Shown piece after piece: positions 10,669-20,108 of a stretch of DNA of 64,000 nt. The translations under genes were made by a program, and so were the position numbers. The stretch's first letter is position 1. Every line of letters starts with the position of its first letter. This stretch comes from Patulibacter minatonensis DSM 18081 (GTDB lineage Bacteria > Actinomycetota > Thermoleophilia > Solirubrobacterales > Solirubrobacteraceae), in assembly GCF_000519325.1 (NCBI RefSeq), contig NZ_KI912613.1:4534469-4598468 (forward strand), written 5' to 3'. The notes under the pieces were generated by a model. It did not search any database. It had not been told where the DNA came from and saw only the letters and a program-made list of their open reading frames with translations.

Positions 10669-12479
10669 GCGTAGAGCTCGTCGATCTGCGCCGCGTAGCG
10701 CTCCTCGATCGGTCCGCGCTTGAGCTTCGCGGTCGGCGTCAGCTGGTCGCTCGCCGGAAGCCAGACGTGGTCCAGGACCCGGTAGGACTTGATCTGCTCG
10801 ACCCGCGCCAGCTTCTCGTTGCCCTCGCGCACGGCCCGGTCGACCTCGGAGAGCACCTCGGGGTGCTGCGACAGCTCGGCGAACGGGGCCTCGGCGAGCC
10901 CACAGCTCGCGCGCAGCGCCTCGAGCCCGTCGGGATCGAGCACGATCAGCGCGACGTTGTACCTGCGCGCGTCGCCCACCGCGACGACCTGGCCGATCAG
11001 CGGCTCGCCGCCTTTGATCGCCTGCTCGATCATCGCCGGCGACATGTTCTTGCCGGCGCTGTTGATGATCAGCGCCTTCTTCCGATCGGTGATCGTGAGG
11101 TAGCCGTCGGCGTCGATCGTGCCGATGTCGCCGGAGTGCATCCAGCCGTCCTTCAGGACCTCGGCCGTGCGCTCTTCGTCGTCGAGGTAGCCGGGCATGG
11201 TCGTGACCCCGCTGACGAGGATCTCGCCGTCGTCGGCGAGCTTGACCTCGACCCCCGGGAGCGGCACGCCGCACGTGCCGATCTTCACGCGCTCCGGCGG
11301 GCTCGTCGACACGATGATCGTCTCCGACATGCCGTAGAGCTCGTTGACCGGGAGCCCGAGGGCGTGCAGCGCGACGAGCGTGTCGCGACCGGCGGGCGCC
11401 CCCGCCACGCCGAGCCACTCGGCCCGGTCGAGGCCGAGCATCGGCTTCACCGCACCGAGGACCGCGTCGTCGGCCTCGCGTGACGTGTCGAGCTCGGCCG
11501 CCGGGGCCGTGCCGGCCTGCTCGGCCTCGACCCGCTGGATCGCCCGCCCCCACGCCGCGCGGAACGTCGCGGCCTGCTCGGCGGGGAACTGCTCGCCGAC
11601 CGCGCGGTGCACGCCGGAGAGGAGCTTCTCCCAGATCCGGGGGACGCCGAAGAACCGCGTCGGGCGGACCTCTGCGAGCGCACCACCGAGCTTCGTGGGG
11701 TCGCCGAGCGTCGTGATCTCGCAGCCGAAGACGAACCCCGCGTAGTGGCCGAACATCCGCTCGGCGATGTGTGCCATCGGCAGGTACGAGACGACGCGAC
11801 CGTCCTCCGACACCGGGGTGTGCCCGTGGATCGAGGCCATCGTCGCCATCAGGCACCGGTGCAGGTACGGCACGCCCTTCGGCGCCCCGGTGGTGCCCGA
11901 GGTGTAGACGAGGCTGCAGAGGTCCTCCGGCCCGACGCGGGCGGCGGTCGCCTCGACGTCGAAGTCGTCCGGGCCGAGGTCCTGCAGGCCGAAGAGGTCG
12001 AGCTCCTCCCCCCGGTCGCCGTCGATCACGACGAGGTGCTCGAGGCCCGGGCACCGTTCGAGGAGCTCGCGTCCCTCGTCGGCCATCGACGCCTCGGTGA
12101 TGAGGACCCGCGACGCGCTGCCCACGATGCTCGGCTCCAGCTGCGCGACCGGGGAGGTGGCGTACGCCGAGAACGGCACGGCGCCGAGGAGCAGGGCGCC
12201 CATGTCGGCGACGTGGAACTCCAGGCGGCTCGTGAGCAGCAGGGCGACGCGGTCGCCGTGCCCGACCCCGAGCGCGTGGAGCCCACCCGCGACCCGGCGG
12301 GCCTCCTCGTGCCACGCGCCGTAGGTCAGGGTCCGCTCCGAGCCGAAGGCGCGCAGCGCGACGCGGTCGGGCCGGTCGCGGACGACCTGGAGGAAGGCCG
12401 CGCAGAGCGTCGCCTCCCCGAGCGCCCGCTCGATCGGACCGCTCGTGGTGGTGTCGTCGTCTCGGGTGGGGTTCGTCAT
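10665..12479 (-). CDS. Long-chain fatty-acid-CoA ligase (AMP-binding)
   Basis: A 604-residue adenylate-forming enzyme activating a fatty or other carboxylic acid to acyl-CoA with ATP. The AMP-binding P-loop is LVYTSGTTGAPKGVPYLH; later motifs are ELYGMSETI and the hinge region GDIGTIDADGYLTITDRKKALIINSAGKNMSP. Length fits bacterial long-chain (FACS/bubblegum-like) ligases. It heads the operon ligase - dehydrogenase - P450, divergent from the GAF-LuxR gene with 109 bases between starts. The intergenic inverted repeat at 12531-12546 could be its operator. Confidence 0.95.
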   Translation of the reverse strand: MTNPTRDDDTTTSGPIERALGEATLCAAFLQVVRDRPDRVALRAFGSERTLTYGAWHEEARRVAGGLHALGVGHGDRVALLLTSRLEFHVADMGALLLGAVPFSAYATSPVAQLEPSIVGSASRVLITEASMADEGRELLERCPGLEHLVVIDGDRGEELDLFGLQDLGPDDFDVEATAARVGPEDLCSLVYTSGTTGAPKGVPYLHRCLMATMASIHGHTPVSEDGRVVSYLPMAHIAERMFGHYAGFVFGCEITTLGDPTKLGGALAEVRPTRFFGVPRIWEKLLSGVHRAVGEQFPAEQAATFRAAWGRAIQRVEAEQAGTAPAAELDTSREADDAVLGAVKPMLGLDRAEWLGVAGAPAGRDTLVALHALGLPVNELYGMSETIIVSTSPPERVKIGTCGVPLPGVEVKLADDGEILVSGVTTMPGYLDDEERTAEVLKDGWMHSGDIGTIDADGYLTITDRKKALIINSAGKNMSPAMIEQAIKGGEPLIGQVVAVGDARRYNVALIVLDPDGLEALRASCGLAEAPFAELSQHPEVLSEVDRAVREGNEKLARVEQIKSYRVLDHVWLPASDQLTPTAKLKRGPIEERYAAQIDELYA

Positions 12480-12530
12480 GGGCTGGCGTCAGTCTCTGCC
12501 GCCGTCGGCCCCCGGCGCTGCCACCGAGCG

Positions 12531-12546
12531 GGTGACCCCTGTCACC
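12531..12546. promoter_or_regulatory. Inverted repeat GGTGAC-N4-GTCACC in divergent promoter
   Basis: A perfect 6-4-6 inverted repeat between the divergent acyl-CoA ligase and LuxR genes, about 45-60 bases from each start. It is a candidate binding site for the LuxR-type regulator encoded next door; role inferred from position. Confidence 0.45.
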
Positions 12547-12588
12547 CCAAGGGCTGACTTTTTGCCACCGGGCCCCTAGGGTGGACCC

Positions 12589-13674
12589 GTGAGCGACGTC
12601 CTCGAGCGGTGCCGGGAGGAACGCCACCGCGCCCGCGAGGTCCGCGGGCACGTGTCCGTGGCCGTCGTCGCCGAACTGCGGTCGGAGTGGGAGTCGTGGC
12701 GTGCGACGGCGCGGACCCTCCCGACCACGGAATCGCTGCGCCGACTGCTCGAGGTCGCCGACGAGCTGCGCGCCGTCGACGAGCACGAGGAGCACACCCT
12801 GGAACGGACGAGGACCGAGATCCAGCACGCCCTCGGGCGGCTCCGGCGCTGCGACTCGATCGACCAGCTCGTCCGGCTCGCCCCCGGCGAGCTGCGGCGG
12901 GCCTGCGGGTTCTCCCGGGCGATGATCTCCCGGGTCGACGGGTCGTCGTGGGTGCCGATCTTCCCGCCGCCCGGGGTCGACGCCGACGCCGACGCGCTGC
13001 GGGCCCGGTTCGGGGACCACTTCGTCCTGCCGATGCAGCACATGCTGCTGGAGGCCGAGATGGTCCGGCGCCGCATCCCGCTGCTCGTGGAGCACGCCGC
13101 GAGCGACCCGCGGGTCCACGAGGCGTTCGTGAGCCTGGCGGGCGCGCGGGACTACGTCGGGGCTCCGATCCTGTCGGGGCGTCGCGTGATCGGCTTCCTC
13201 CACGCGGACCGCCGGGACCAGGACCACGCCGTCGCGCCGGGCGACCGCGAGGGGATCCACGTCTTCGCGCGGCACTTCGGCCTGCTCCACGACCGCGTGG
13301 CGATCGCCGAGGAGCTGCAGCGCCGGCACGACGACATCGCCGGCCGCCAGCGGGCGATGGCGGACGAGCTCGCGTCGCTCGTGACGAGTCGCCTCGTCTT
13401 CCTCCCGCCGGCGGAGTCGGACGTCTGGCGGCCGCAGGCTGAGCACCACCACGAGGCGGACGACCAGCCCGCACCCGACACGCTCACGGCCCGCGAGCGC
13501 GAGATCCTCGCGATGGTCGCGTCGGGTGCGACGAACCAGGCGATCGCCCGGGAGCTCGTCGTCTCGCCGAACACGATCAAGACGCACGTGGCGCGCGCGA
13601 GCCGCAAGCTCCGCGCCCACTCGCGCGCGGAGGCCGTCGCCCGATACCTGCAGGCCACGGAGCGGACCTGGTGA
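12589..13674 (+). CDS. GAF-domain LuxR-family transcriptional regulator
   Basis: A 361-residue regulator. The N-terminal helices (about 1-90) are followed by a GAF-type sensor domain (about 95-245, CGFSRAMISRVDGSSW ... GARDYVGAPILSGRRVIGFLHADR) and a C-terminal LuxR helix-turn-helix (about 295-355, LTAREREILAMVASGATNQAIARELVVSPNTIKTHVARASRKL). The sensor ligand is unknown. GTG 12589 starts it close to TAGGGT, suggesting a very short leader. The stop overlaps the start of a second GAF-LuxR gene. Both are divergent from the ligase/dehydrogenase/P450 operon, which they probably control. Confidence 0.9.
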   Translation: MSDVLERCREERHRAREVRGHVSVAVVAELRSEWESWRATARTLPTTESLRRLLEVADELRAVDEHEEHTLERTRTEIQHALGRLRRCDSIDQLVRLAPGELRRACGFSRAMISRVDGSSWVPIFPPPGVDADADALRARFGDHFVLPMQHMLLEAEMVRRRIPLLVEHAASDPRVHEAFVSLAGARDYVGAPILSGRRVIGFLHADRRDQDHAVAPGDREGIHVFARHFGLLHDRVAIAEELQRRHDDIAGRQRAMADELASLVTSRLVFLPPAESDVWRPQAEHHHEADDQPAPDTLTAREREILAMVASGATNQAIARELVVSPNTIKTHVARASRKLRAHSRAEAVARYLQATERTW

Positions 13675-14795
13675 GCACCCCGGAGCACGTCGGCCGGACC
13701 GAGCCGCACGTCCTCGCGGCGGTCGAGCGGCTCGCTCGTCGTGCGGCGGATCGTGGCCTCGCGACGGCGGACGTGCCACGGCCGCCCCGCGCCCCCGACG
13801 CGCTGGCCCTCGTCCAGGGGCTCGCGCGCGACGCCGGTGCGCGGATGGCCGAGGGGTCCGGCCGCTCCGACGACGCCGCGATCGCGATGGACGCCCTCGA
13901 CCTCGAACGCGAACTCCGGCACCACGGGGCGGTCCGGCGGGCCCGCCGCCGTGCCGCGCAGGAGGACGCCGTCGAGCGGCTGATGGCGATCGCCGATCCC
14001 GCGACCCTGCTGCGGCGGGTCGCCGACGAGGCCGTCCTCGCCGGGGGCATGCGGCGCGCGCTGTTCAGCCGCGTCGGGGACGACGCCTGGTCCCCGGTGT
14101 CGTGGTCGTCCGGCGCGTCCGACCGCCAGGACCCCGACGAGCCCACGGTGCCGCTGGACCGCATGCCGCTGGAGTTCGAGGTCGTGCGGACGCGCCGGCC
14201 GCTCCTCGTCACCGACGCCGACGCCGACGCACGGGTGCACCGGCGGATCCGCGGGGTGATGGACCGGTCGTTCGCCGTCGTCCCCGTCGCGCCGGACGAC
14301 CGCGTGATCGGGCTGCTCCACGTCGACCGGGACGGGGAGGACCGCGACGTCGACGAGGGCGACCGCGACCTCTTGTGGGCGTTCGCCGAGGGGTTCGGCC
14401 GGCTCTACGAGCGCGCGGCGCTGCGGTACCGGCTCGGCGCCCAGCGCGCGATCGTCGAGGCGACTGCCCGCGCGGCGCTGAAGGCGGTGCCCGAGCTCAG
14501 CGAGACGATCGAGCTCGCCCGGCCCGTCGACCTCCGGTACCGCGCACGCGACCCGCTGGAGGACCGCCCGGTCGACGACGCGCTCCTGACGCCGCGCGAG
14601 CGCGAGGTCGCAGACCTCATGGCGGCGGGGCTGACGAACGCCGCGATCGGCCGGAAGCTCGTCGTCGAGCCCGCGACCGTGAAATCGCACATGCGGATCA
14701 TCCTCCGGAAGCTCGGGGCCACGAACCGGGCCCAGGCGGTCGCGCTGTACCTCCGCCGCGACGTGCCCGGATCGTCGCCGCGCGACCGCCGCTGA
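13671..14795 (+). CDS. Second GAF-domain LuxR-family regulator
   Basis: A 374-residue paralogue of the preceding gene with the same order: helical N-terminus, GAF sensor (about 105-245, RRALFSRVGDDAWSPV ... DDRVIGLLHVDRDGEDRDV), and LuxR helix-turn-helix (about 303-365, LTPREREVADLMAAGLTNAAIGRKLVVEPATVKSHMRIILRKL). Start GTG 13671 overlaps the previous stop by four bases, so the two are made together and could form heterodimers (inference). Tandem GAF-LuxR pairs suggest sensing of two related ligands or catabolic intermediates. Confidence 0.9.
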   Translation: MSTPEHVGRTEPHVLAAVERLARRAADRGLATADVPRPPRAPDALALVQGLARDAGARMAEGSGRSDDAAIAMDALDLERELRHHGAVRRARRRAAQEDAVERLMAIADPATLLRRVADEAVLAGGMRRALFSRVGDDAWSPVSWSSGASDRQDPDEPTVPLDRMPLEFEVVRTRRPLLVTDADADARVHRRIRGVMDRSFAVVPVAPDDRVIGLLHVDRDGEDRDVDEGDRDLLWAFAEGFGRLYERAALRYRLGAQRAIVEATARAALKAVPELSETIELARPVDLRYRARDPLEDRPVDDALLTPREREVADLMAAGLTNAAIGRKLVVEPATVKSHMRIILRKLGATNRAQAVALYLRRDVPGSSPRDRR

Positions 14796-14884
14796 CGCCG
14801 CTCCGGCGCCGAACACGACGGGAGTTCCGCCCAACGCACGACGAGAGTCACCCGCAGGGCTGAAGCGCGGGAGGTCACGGTTGA

Positions 14885-14922
14885 CAGAGACTGCTCCCAG
14901 TCCCAGAGACTGCTCCCGGTCC
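14885..14922. repeat. 19-bp tandem direct repeat in the crotonase operon leader
   Basis: Two adjacent 19-bp copies (14885-14903 and 14904-14922) differ at one base; each contains CAGAGACTGCTCCC. They immediately follow TTGACA (14881-14886), a perfect -35 box, and lie 100-137 bases before the first gene of the operon. The layout suggests a regulator covering the promoter, possibly one of the LuxR proteins encoded just upstream. No clear -10 is seen at the standard distance. Confidence 0.5.
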
Positions 14923-15021
14923 GGGCCGCCGACGCCCCGACCGCGTCGTCCCCGGACGCGTCCCTCGACGCCCGACACCGGGTGGCTCCGTCCCCGGAGC
15001 ACCCACGACCCAGAAGGCCGC

Positions 15022-15803
<782 letters not shown>

Positions 15804-15807
<4 letters not shown>

Positions 15808-16601
15808 GCGACCCGACCACCCTGACGCTGACGCGCCCCCGGGACGGCGTCGCGCAGATCACGCTGAACCGGCCGGAGAAGCTCAACGCGCTGAACGCGA
15901 CGATGTTCGACGAGCTGACCGCGACCGCGAGGACCGTCGGCGCCGACCGCACCGTCCGGGCGGTCGTGCTCACGGGCGCCGGACGCGCGTTCTGCCCGGG
16001 CTTCGACCTGGCGGACGCCCCCGCGCTCGCCGAGCTGACGTCGAGCGAGATGCTCGACTTCCAGGAGCGCGCCGCCGGCGTCGTCGAGGCGATCCACGCC
16101 GTCCCGCAGCCGGTGGTCGCCGCGATCAACGGGGCCTGCGTCGGCGGTGGGCTCTCGCTCGCGCTGGCGTCGGACGTCCGGATCGCCGCGGAGGACGCGA
16201 AGCTCTGCGCGATCTTCGTGCGCGGCGGGTTCTCGGCCGGCGACCTCGGGTGCACGTGGTTCCTGCCCCGGATCGTCGGCCTCGGCGTCGCCGCCGAGCT
16301 GATCACGACGGCCCGCACGGTCCTCGCCGACGAGGCCCTGCGGATCGGCCTGATCAGCCACGTCCACCCCGCGGAGGACCTGGTGGACGCCGCCCTCGAC
16401 ACCGCGTCGACGATCGCGGCCAACGCGCCGCTCGGCGTCCGGATGAGCCTCCGCGCGCTCTACGCCAACGTCGACGCCCCCTCGCTCCGCACCGCGCTCG
16501 AGCTCGAGAACCGCGGCCAGGCGATGCTCTCCCCCGGCCCCGACGTGCGCGAGGCGCTCGCCGCCGCGCGCGACGGCCGGACGCCCCGGTTCGCGGACTG
16601 A
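15804..16601 (+). CDS. Second enoyl-CoA hydratase/isomerase family protein
   Basis: A 265-residue crotonase. Motifs are GRAFCPGFDLADA (Pro replaces the common Ala-Gly) and INGACVGGGLSLALASDVRIAA for CoA binding, then FSAGDLGCTWFLPRIVG near the active site. Start GTG 15804 overlaps the previous stop (GTGA). It is similar in size but clearly diverged from the upstream crotonase, so the two may carry out successive steps, or form a mixed complex. The substrate is unknown; the operon context indicates CoA-thioester degradation. Confidence 0.9.
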
Positions 16602-16651
16602 CCAGCATCCGTGCGCCCCCCGACCACCGCCAGCCGACGAGGACTCCCCGC

Positions 16652-17593
16652 ATGACCACGACCGCCCCCGGCATCGGCATGACCGTCTTCAACGAGCCGC
16701 TGAAGCACCGCACCGCCGAGGACCGACGCACCGTGCTGCGCTCCATCGGCGAGTCCGGGATCGACCACATCCACCTCGGCGACCACGTCAGCTTCCGCAA
16801 CGGCACCGGCTGGGACGGCCTGATCACCGCCACGTCGATGCTCCACATGCAGGACCTCGTCCCGGTGCACCTCGGCGTCTACCAGCCCGTGCTGCGCCAT
16901 CCCGTCCTCGTCGCCCGGGAGCTCTCGACGCTGACGGAGCTCGCCCCGGGCCGTCTGGTGCTCGGCGTCGGCGTCGGAGGCGACGACCCCGCCGAGGTCC
17001 GCATGTGCGGCGTCAACCCGAAGACCCGCGGACGCCGGATGGACGAGCACCTGCCGATCCTGCGGGCGCTCCTGCACGGCGAGCGCGTCACGCACGACGG
17101 CGAGTTCTTCCAGCTGGACGACGTGTTCCTCACGCCCACGCCCGATCCCGAGATCCCGATCCTGATCGGTGGGCGCTCCGACAAGGCGATCCAGCGCACC
17201 GGGCGGCTCGGCGACGGCTGGCAGGGGATCTGGGTCTCCGCCGACCGGTTCGCCCAGACCGTCGAGCAGGTCGAGCAGGCGGGCGCCGACGCCGGCCGGA
17301 CCGACGTGCCGTGGCGCCACCAGATGATCGTCTGGTGCGGCCTCGGCGACGACCGCGTGAAGGTGCGGGAGGTCGTCGCGCACGAGATGCACGCGATCTA
17401 CGGCATCGACTACGAGCGCTTCGAGAAGTGGTCGCCCGCCGGGACGCCCGAGGACCTGGCCGAGTTCCTCGCGCCGTACGCCGAGCGGGGGTGCAGCGAC
17501 TTCAGCCTGATCGCCCACGGCGGGGAGCTCGAGGAGACCATCGAGCACGTCGCCGCGGTCAAGCGCCTGCTGTCGGGGGTGACGGTCGCATGA
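16652..17593 (+). CDS. LLM-class F420-dependent oxidoreductase
   Basis: A 313-residue luciferase-like monooxygenase-fold protein. Features: VHLGVYQPVLRHPVLVARELSTLTELAPGRLVLGVGVGG (the F420/FMN-binding core), RGRRMDEHLPILRALLHGERVTHDGEFF and PEIPILIGGRSDKAIQRTGRLGDGW. Relatives in actinobacteria use cofactor F420 for hydride transfer. Start ATG 16652 follows GAGGA at a suitable distance. Member of the crotonase operon; the gene after it overlaps by ATGA. It may reduce or oxidise a CoA-bound or free intermediate; the substrate cannot be read from sequence. Confidence 0.9.
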   Translation: MTTTAPGIGMTVFNEPLKHRTAEDRRTVLRSIGESGIDHIHLGDHVSFRNGTGWDGLITATSMLHMQDLVPVHLGVYQPVLRHPVLVARELSTLTELAPGRLVLGVGVGGDDPAEVRMCGVNPKTRGRRMDEHLPILRALLHGERVTHDGEFFQLDDVFLTPTPDPEIPILIGGRSDKAIQRTGRLGDGWQGIWVSADRFAQTVEQVEQAGADAGRTDVPWRHQMIVWCGLGDDRVKVREVVAHEMHAIYGIDYERFEKWSPAGTPEDLAEFLAPYAERGCSDFSLIAHGGELEETIEHVAAVKRLLSGVTVA

Positions 17594-18624
17594 GCGGGAC
17601 GACGGCCGGGCCCGACGTCGACCGGGCGTCGCTCGAGCGGTGGCTCGTGGAGCGCGACCTCCTCGACGCGGTCGCCGACATCCGCCGCATCGGGGACGGG
17701 CACTCGAACATCACCCTGCTGGTCGGGGACGGCACGCGGCGGGTCGTGGTCCGGCGGCCACCGCCGCCCCCGCTCCCGCCCGGGGCGCACGACGTGCTCC
17801 GGGAGGCGCAGGTGCTCCGTGCGCTCGAGGGCACGGGCGTGCCCGTGGCGCGGGTCGTCGCCGTCGACGACGTGCCGGAGGTCGCAGACGTTCCGATGTA
17901 CGTGATGGACCACGTCGACGGCGTGGTCCTGACCGACGACACGCCGGCTCCGTACGCCGACCCCGCGACGCGCCGGCACATCGCGGACGGCATCGTCGAC
18001 GCCCTCGCGGCGCTGCACGCCGCGGACTGGCGCGCCCACGGGCTCGAGTCCTTCGGCAGGGCCGACGGGTACCTGGAGCGGCAGCTCCGGCGGCTCGGGA
18101 AGCTCATCGGCGACGGCGAGCAGCCCGTGGGCCTCGAGGAGCTCGGTGCCTGGCTCGTGGGGACCACGCCGGAGTCCGGGCCGGCCACGATCGTCCACGG
18201 CGACTACCGCATCGGCAACCTCATGCTCCGCCCGCAGGACGACCAGCCGGTCGCGGCGATCCTGGACTGGGAGCTCGCCACTATCGGTGACCCGCTGGCC
18301 GACCTCGGCTACCTCGTCGCAACGTGGGCCCACCCGACCGCACCCGAGCACCCGCTCACCCGACTCTGTCGCGTGACCACCGAGGACGGCTATCCGGACC
18401 CGGCCGCGCTCGCCGCCCGGTACGCGGCGAGGACCGGACGCGACGTCTCCGCCCTCTCGTGGTACGCGGCCTTCGCCCTCTGGCGGCTCGCCATCCTCTT
18501 CGAGTACAGCCGGCGCCGCTACGAGAGCGGCAACGGTGATCCGTACTACGCCGATCCCTCGATGGTGCGCGAGTTCGTCGACGCCGGGCTCGCGATCCGC
18601 GACCGAGGGAGCACGGGCGGATGA
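17590..18624 (+). CDS. APH-fold phosphotransferase (ACAD10-like)
   Basis: A 344-residue aminoglycoside-phosphotransferase-fold kinase. Catalytic loop IVHGDYRIGNLML (Asp base) and metal-binding DWELATIGDPLADLGYL are intact; the ATP-contacting part is RRVVVRRPPPPPLPPGAHDVLREAQVLRAL. This subgroup resembles the kinase part of ACAD10, implicated in phosphorylating hydroxyacyl-CoAs during beta-oxidation of branched or 4-hydroxy acids. That role fits its place between the F420 oxidoreductase and the DUF7064-like gene in an acyl-CoA operon. The start overlaps the previous stop (ATGA). Confidence 0.9.
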   Translation: MSGTTAGPDVDRASLERWLVERDLLDAVADIRRIGDGHSNITLLVGDGTRRVVVRRPPPPPLPPGAHDVLREAQVLRALEGTGVPVARVVAVDDVPEVADVPMYVMDHVDGVVLTDDTPAPYADPATRRHIADGIVDALAALHAADWRAHGLESFGRADGYLERQLRRLGKLIGDGEQPVGLEELGAWLVGTTPESGPATIVHGDYRIGNLMLRPQDDQPVAAILDWELATIGDPLADLGYLVATWAHPTAPEHPLTRLCRVTTEDGYPDPAALAARYAARTGRDVSALSWYAAFALWRLAILFEYSRRRYESGNGDPYYADPSMVREFVDAGLAIRDRGSTGG

Positions 18625-18656
18625 CGATCGTCGCCCGCCCCGCCCGAGAGGACCAC

Positions 18657-19568
18657 ATGACCGTCAGCACGCTCACCGCCCAGGACGACCTCCGCCACCG
18701 CGTCCCCGCGGGCGTGAAGGGCCGCGACAGCCTGTTCTGGAACCTGATCCTGCCGGAGGAGGAGCTCGGGCTGCAGGTCTACACGATGGTCGACCACAAC
18801 GGCTGGGCCGGCCGGCAGCTCGCCGTCTTCGGCCCCGGGCCGGAGCCGCTGGCGCTGGAGATGGAGCACGGGATCAAGGTCCCCGACGACCAGGACTTCG
18901 ACGCCTGGCGCGTCGGCGGCCTGGAGATCGACCTGCCCGAGCCGCTCACGCGCGCCGAGATCCGGTACGCCGGCGACGGCGTCTCGCTGGAGTACTCCTA
19001 CACCGCCCTCCACGCGCCGTTCAGCTACACCCGCAACCCGGTCGGCTGCCCGCAGTGGATGGCGATCGACCGCTTCGAGCAGACCGGCCGCGCGACTGGG
19101 ACGCTGAAGGTCGACGGGCGGACCATCGACTTCGACACGCTGGTCCACCGCGACCACTCGTGGGGGCGCAGGAACTGGCGCTTCCCGCACCACTGGAAGT
19201 GGCTGTGCGCGCAGACCCCGGACGGGGTGGGGCTCAACGCGATGTTGTGGATCGCGCGCGGCGAGCTCGGCGTCAACGGCTACGTGCTGCGCGACGGCGA
19301 GCCCGTCGCGTTCACCGGGGTGCGGCAGTCGGCGACATACGACGACGACATGACCCAGCGGCACCTCGAGGTCGAGTTCGACGACGAGCGGGGCGACACG
19401 ACCACCATGACCATGGACCGCTACGCCGTGGTGAACATGCCGTTCGGGACCGACACGACGGTCACCGAGGCCGCCTGCACCGTCACGATCGACGGCGCCC
19501 CCGGCCACGGTCAGTGGGAGTGCCTCTGGCCGACCTCGTACGTCACCCACCTCGCCGCGACCGAGTAG
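18657..19568 (+). CDS. DUF7064-like protein (tocopherol-cyclase-like fold), unknown function
   Basis: A 303-residue protein rich in Trp and beta-strands (DSLFWNLILPEEELGLQVYTMVDHNGWAGRQ; VHRDHSWGRRNWRFPHHWKWLCA). This pattern belongs to a widespread actinobacterial family of unknown function often found with steroid and terpenoid catabolism genes. The assignment is from memory of the sequence pattern. I prefer ATG 18657 because GAGAGGA lies five bases before it; an in-frame ATG at 18621 overlaps the previous stop and would add 12 residues. Last gene of the five-gene operon. Confidence 0.75.
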   Translation: MTVSTLTAQDDLRHRVPAGVKGRDSLFWNLILPEEELGLQVYTMVDHNGWAGRQLAVFGPGPEPLALEMEHGIKVPDDQDFDAWRVGGLEIDLPEPLTRAEIRYAGDGVSLEYSYTALHAPFSYTRNPVGCPQWMAIDRFEQTGRATGTLKVDGRTIDFDTLVHRDHSWGRRNWRFPHHWKWLCAQTPDGVGLNAMLWIARGELGVNGYVLRDGEPVAFTGVRQSATYDDDMTQRHLEVEFDDERGDTTTMTMDRYAVVNMPFGTDTTVTEAACTVTIDGAPGHGQWECLWPTSYVTHLAATE

Positions 19569-19668
19569 CGCCCGGGAGGGTCCCGTACGGTCCGAGCTTG
19601 GCCGGCGGCGCCAGGACCGGTCGGTCGCCGGTCGCGGAATCGCCAGAGCCGGCGTGTCGGGGTCGGGC

Positions 19669-19969
19669 TCAGCCGCCGATGGCGCTCATCGGGCGGTCCG
19701 GCGGCCGGAACCCCGGCTTGTGCATCTCGTGCCCCCACTGCTTCCCCGCCACCGCACGACGGATCATCGCGACCAGCTCGTCGTCCGACGCACCCGACCT
19801 GAGCGCCTTGCCGTCGGCCACCCGCCGCATGGGTGACGTCAGACGCCGGGTGTCCTCGCGGTGCTTCCCGGAGTTGCGGCCCTTGATGCGACTCGGCGAC
19901 GGCCGACACGTCCGCGGGCGGGACCTCCGTGGTCGAGACGGGTACCGCGGTGCTGGTGTTCTCGGGCAT
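19669..19969 (-). pseudogene. Small gene split by a frameshift (unknown function)
   Basis: From ATG 19969 one frame begins MPENTSTAVPVSTTEVPPADVSAVAES. Around 19888 protein-like sequence moves to the next frame: RIKGRNSGKHREDTRRLTSPMRRVADGKALRSGASDDELVAMIRRAVAGKQWGHEMHKPGF... ending at TGA 19669. The total length is not a multiple of three. The C-terminal part could be translated alone from the internal ATG giving MRRVADGKALRSG (53 residues). I do not recognise the family. It could be a true mutation, a sequencing indel, or just the short C-terminal ORF. Confidence 0.5.
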
Positions 19970-20058
19970 GCGAGGGGCTCCGGTGACGACTGAGGAGGGT
20001 CCTGAGGTCGACGAACCTCCCCCCGGTCGCGACGGCGGCGCCAGGGCTGCGGACCGAA

Positions 20059-20078
20059 GGGATGAGTCGATTCATCCC
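20059..20078. promoter_or_regulatory. Inverted repeat GGGATGA-N6-TCATCCC
   Basis: Perfect 7-bp arms with a 6-bp spacer, in the 139-base gap between the small broken gene (start 19969) and the end of the carboxyltransferase gene. It may be an operator for the small gene or a weak 3' hairpin of the carboxylase operon. Confidence 0.35.
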
Positions 20079-20108
20079 CGTGGACCGCGCACGACGCGGA
20101 ACCGCCCC

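Noticed and set aside
9484-13779. A 1431-residue open frame on the minus strand
   Set aside because: Only its last 394 codons (the acyl-CoA dehydrogenase) are real; the rest is antisense or out-of-frame Arg/Pro/Gly-rich sequence over the ligase and LuxR genes, an effect of very high GC content.
14881-15021. In-frame N-terminal extension of the first crotonase (from 14881)
   Set aside because: The extra residues are Pro/Arg-rich, unlike the family, and cover the tandem repeats; ATG 15022 has a ribosome-binding site and gives a normal length.
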